Source of the DNA: Gordonia amicalis NBRC 100051 = JCM 11271
GTDB lineage: Bacteria > Actinomycetota > Actinomycetes > Mycobacteriales > Mycobacteriaceae
Direction: 5' to 3'
Length of the DNA: 64,000 bases
Assembly (NCBI RefSeq): GCF_000332995.1
Contig: NZ_BANS01000032.1
Span: forward strand, 1-64,000
Shown here: positions 63,193 to 64,000 of the stretch, in pieces
Numbering within the stretch: the first letter of the stretch is position 1
Layout of the letters: each line of letters begins with the position of its first letter
Made by a program: the position numbers and the translations under genes
The notes under the pieces: generated by a model
What the model saw: only the letters and a program-made list of their open reading frames with translations
Database searches by the model: none
What the model was told of the DNA's origin: nothing

Positions 63193-64000
63193 CAGAGCGG
63201 ATGCGTCAGCATCTGATCCCGATCGCCACCATCGTCACACTGGCAGTAGTGATCGCGGCCGTAGGAATCGACTATGCGACAGCCGACGACGACACGCGGC
63301 CACTATGTGCGGAGTTTTCCGACGCATCAGGTCTGTACGAAGGCAACTCCGTCGCGATGCTCGGCAAGAAGGTGGGCAGGGTCGTAGGCATTCACGAGGA
63401 GGGCCAGAGGGGCGTGCGTGTCGACATGCGGATCGACAAGACCGTGCCGCTTCCCGCGGATGTGGGGGCCACCCTGGTGTCCACCTCGATTGTCACCGAA
63501 AGGCAAATCGAGTTCACCCAGCCCTATCGCGGCGGAGAGCATTACGAGTCGGCCAAGTGCATACCACTGAACAAAACCAGGACTCCACTGGGGATTAGTC
63601 AAACGCTCGACGCGATCAGCACTCTTTCTGATGAACTCGTCAAGGACGGCGGACGTAACACCGATGCGATTCTCCAGGCGCTCACGCTCGTCTCCAAGAA
63701 CATGGAGGGAACCCAGGGCGATATCTCTGGCATTCTCAAGGACTCGGCCACGCTGATCAACGATCCGACCCGGCGTGATGGTCAGATACGCAGAATTGTA
63801 GCCAACCTCGCGACCTTAACCGGTGTTGCCACCGAGAACAGTGCTGAGGTGACCCAACTGTTCGACAACTTCGTCGGCGCAATCGAGGTGATTGTTGCTT
63901 TCGGTCAAACATTCGGGGCCGCAACAGAGTACGCAGGTACCTTCGTCCCCATCCTGTCGCGATTGGCGTCCGACTTCGGTCCACCGATCTTCGCAATTGG
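63186..64000 (+). CDS. MceD-type MCE-family protein, truncated by window end
   Basis: Starts at ATG 63186 (MLTERMRQHLIPIATIVTLA) inside the last codons of mceC and remains open to the window edge, 271 residues so far. One N-terminal membrane helix (about 10-28), then the MCE domain (FSDASGLYEGNSVAMLGKKVGRV and STSIVTERQIEFTQPYRGG, in parts) and the start of the helical tube region. MceE and MceF genes are expected beyond the window. Confidence 0.9.
   Translation, partial: MLTERMRQHLIPIATIVTLAVVIAAVGIDYATADDDTRPLCAEFSDASGLYEGNSVAMLGKKVGRVVGIHEEGQRGVRVDMRIDKTVPLPADVGATLVSTSIVTERQIEFTQPYRGGEHYESAKCIPLNKTRTPLGISQTLDAISTLSDELVKDGGRNTDAILQALTLVSKNMEGTQGDISGILKDSATLINDPTRRDGQIRRIVANLATLTGVATENSAEVTQLFDNFVGAIEVIVAFGQTFGAATEYAGTFVPILSRLASDFGPPIFAI

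Overview
The DNA is high-GC, gene-dense and rich in GTG starts and 4-bp stop/start overlaps. From about 16.9 to 43 kb the gene order follows the Mycobacterium tuberculosis Rv0489-Rv0512 block: gpm1, senX3-regX3, an Rv0495c homologue, ppx1, Rv0497, Rv0498, Rv0499, proC, an excisionase-type HTH protein, the 33-residue ribosomal protein bS22, galE2, an acyltransferase, serB1, a glutaredoxin, then hemA-hemC-hemD-hemB. A Rex repressor heads the hem operon. This points to Mycobacteriales, most likely Gordonia or a close relative; the genus is inferred from recalled sequences, not from a search.

Layout. (1) 1-4100, minus strand: an operon of integrative/conjugative-element type, with small proteins, a VirD4/TraG-like ATPase broken by one base, and the start of a replication-relaxation protein. 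(2) 4217-14998, plus strand: an unknown gene, then a tightly coupled hsdM-hsdS-hsdR operon that continues into a zinc metallopeptidase and a PHP-domain/SMC-type ATPase. This looks like a composite defence island. (3) 15009-15309: an HTH remnant and a large hairpin at the border with core chromosome. (4) 15343-52241: core genes for amino-acid transport, glycolysis, phosphate signalling, polyphosphate, proline, the envelope and haem, then catalases, fatty-acid activation and beta-oxidation. (5) 52317-56950: a decayed accessory patch. It holds a guaiacol O-demethylase locus (gcoB frameshifted, gcoA and its AraC regulator 5'-truncated head to head), bracketed by two 40-bp direct repeats, then a degenerate IS3-family element that has cut a DUF4192 gene. 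(6) 56951-57801: no credible gene. (7) 57802-64000: a hot-dog thioesterase and the first six genes of an Mce lipid-import operon (two YrbE permeases, MceA-MceD); MceD runs off the window.

How the parts work together. The Hsd proteins would modify and cut DNA; the two downstream genes, translated by coupling, probably act in the same response. SenX3-RegX3 senses phosphate near the polyphosphatase gene ppx. Rex, with an operator over its own promoter, ties haem synthesis to NADH/NAD+. Four near-identical terminators close the bS22 transcript. Regulatory DNA is unusually readable: paired palindromes inside the conjugation promoter, dyads in the divergent promoter at 4.15 kb, an 11-bp repeat before senX3, a Rex box, and a perfect palindrome before the mce operon.

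Every broken gene lies in the accessory regions; core genes are intact. Several breaks are single-base indels in short homopolymers, so read-level confirmation matters before calling them natural pseudogenes.
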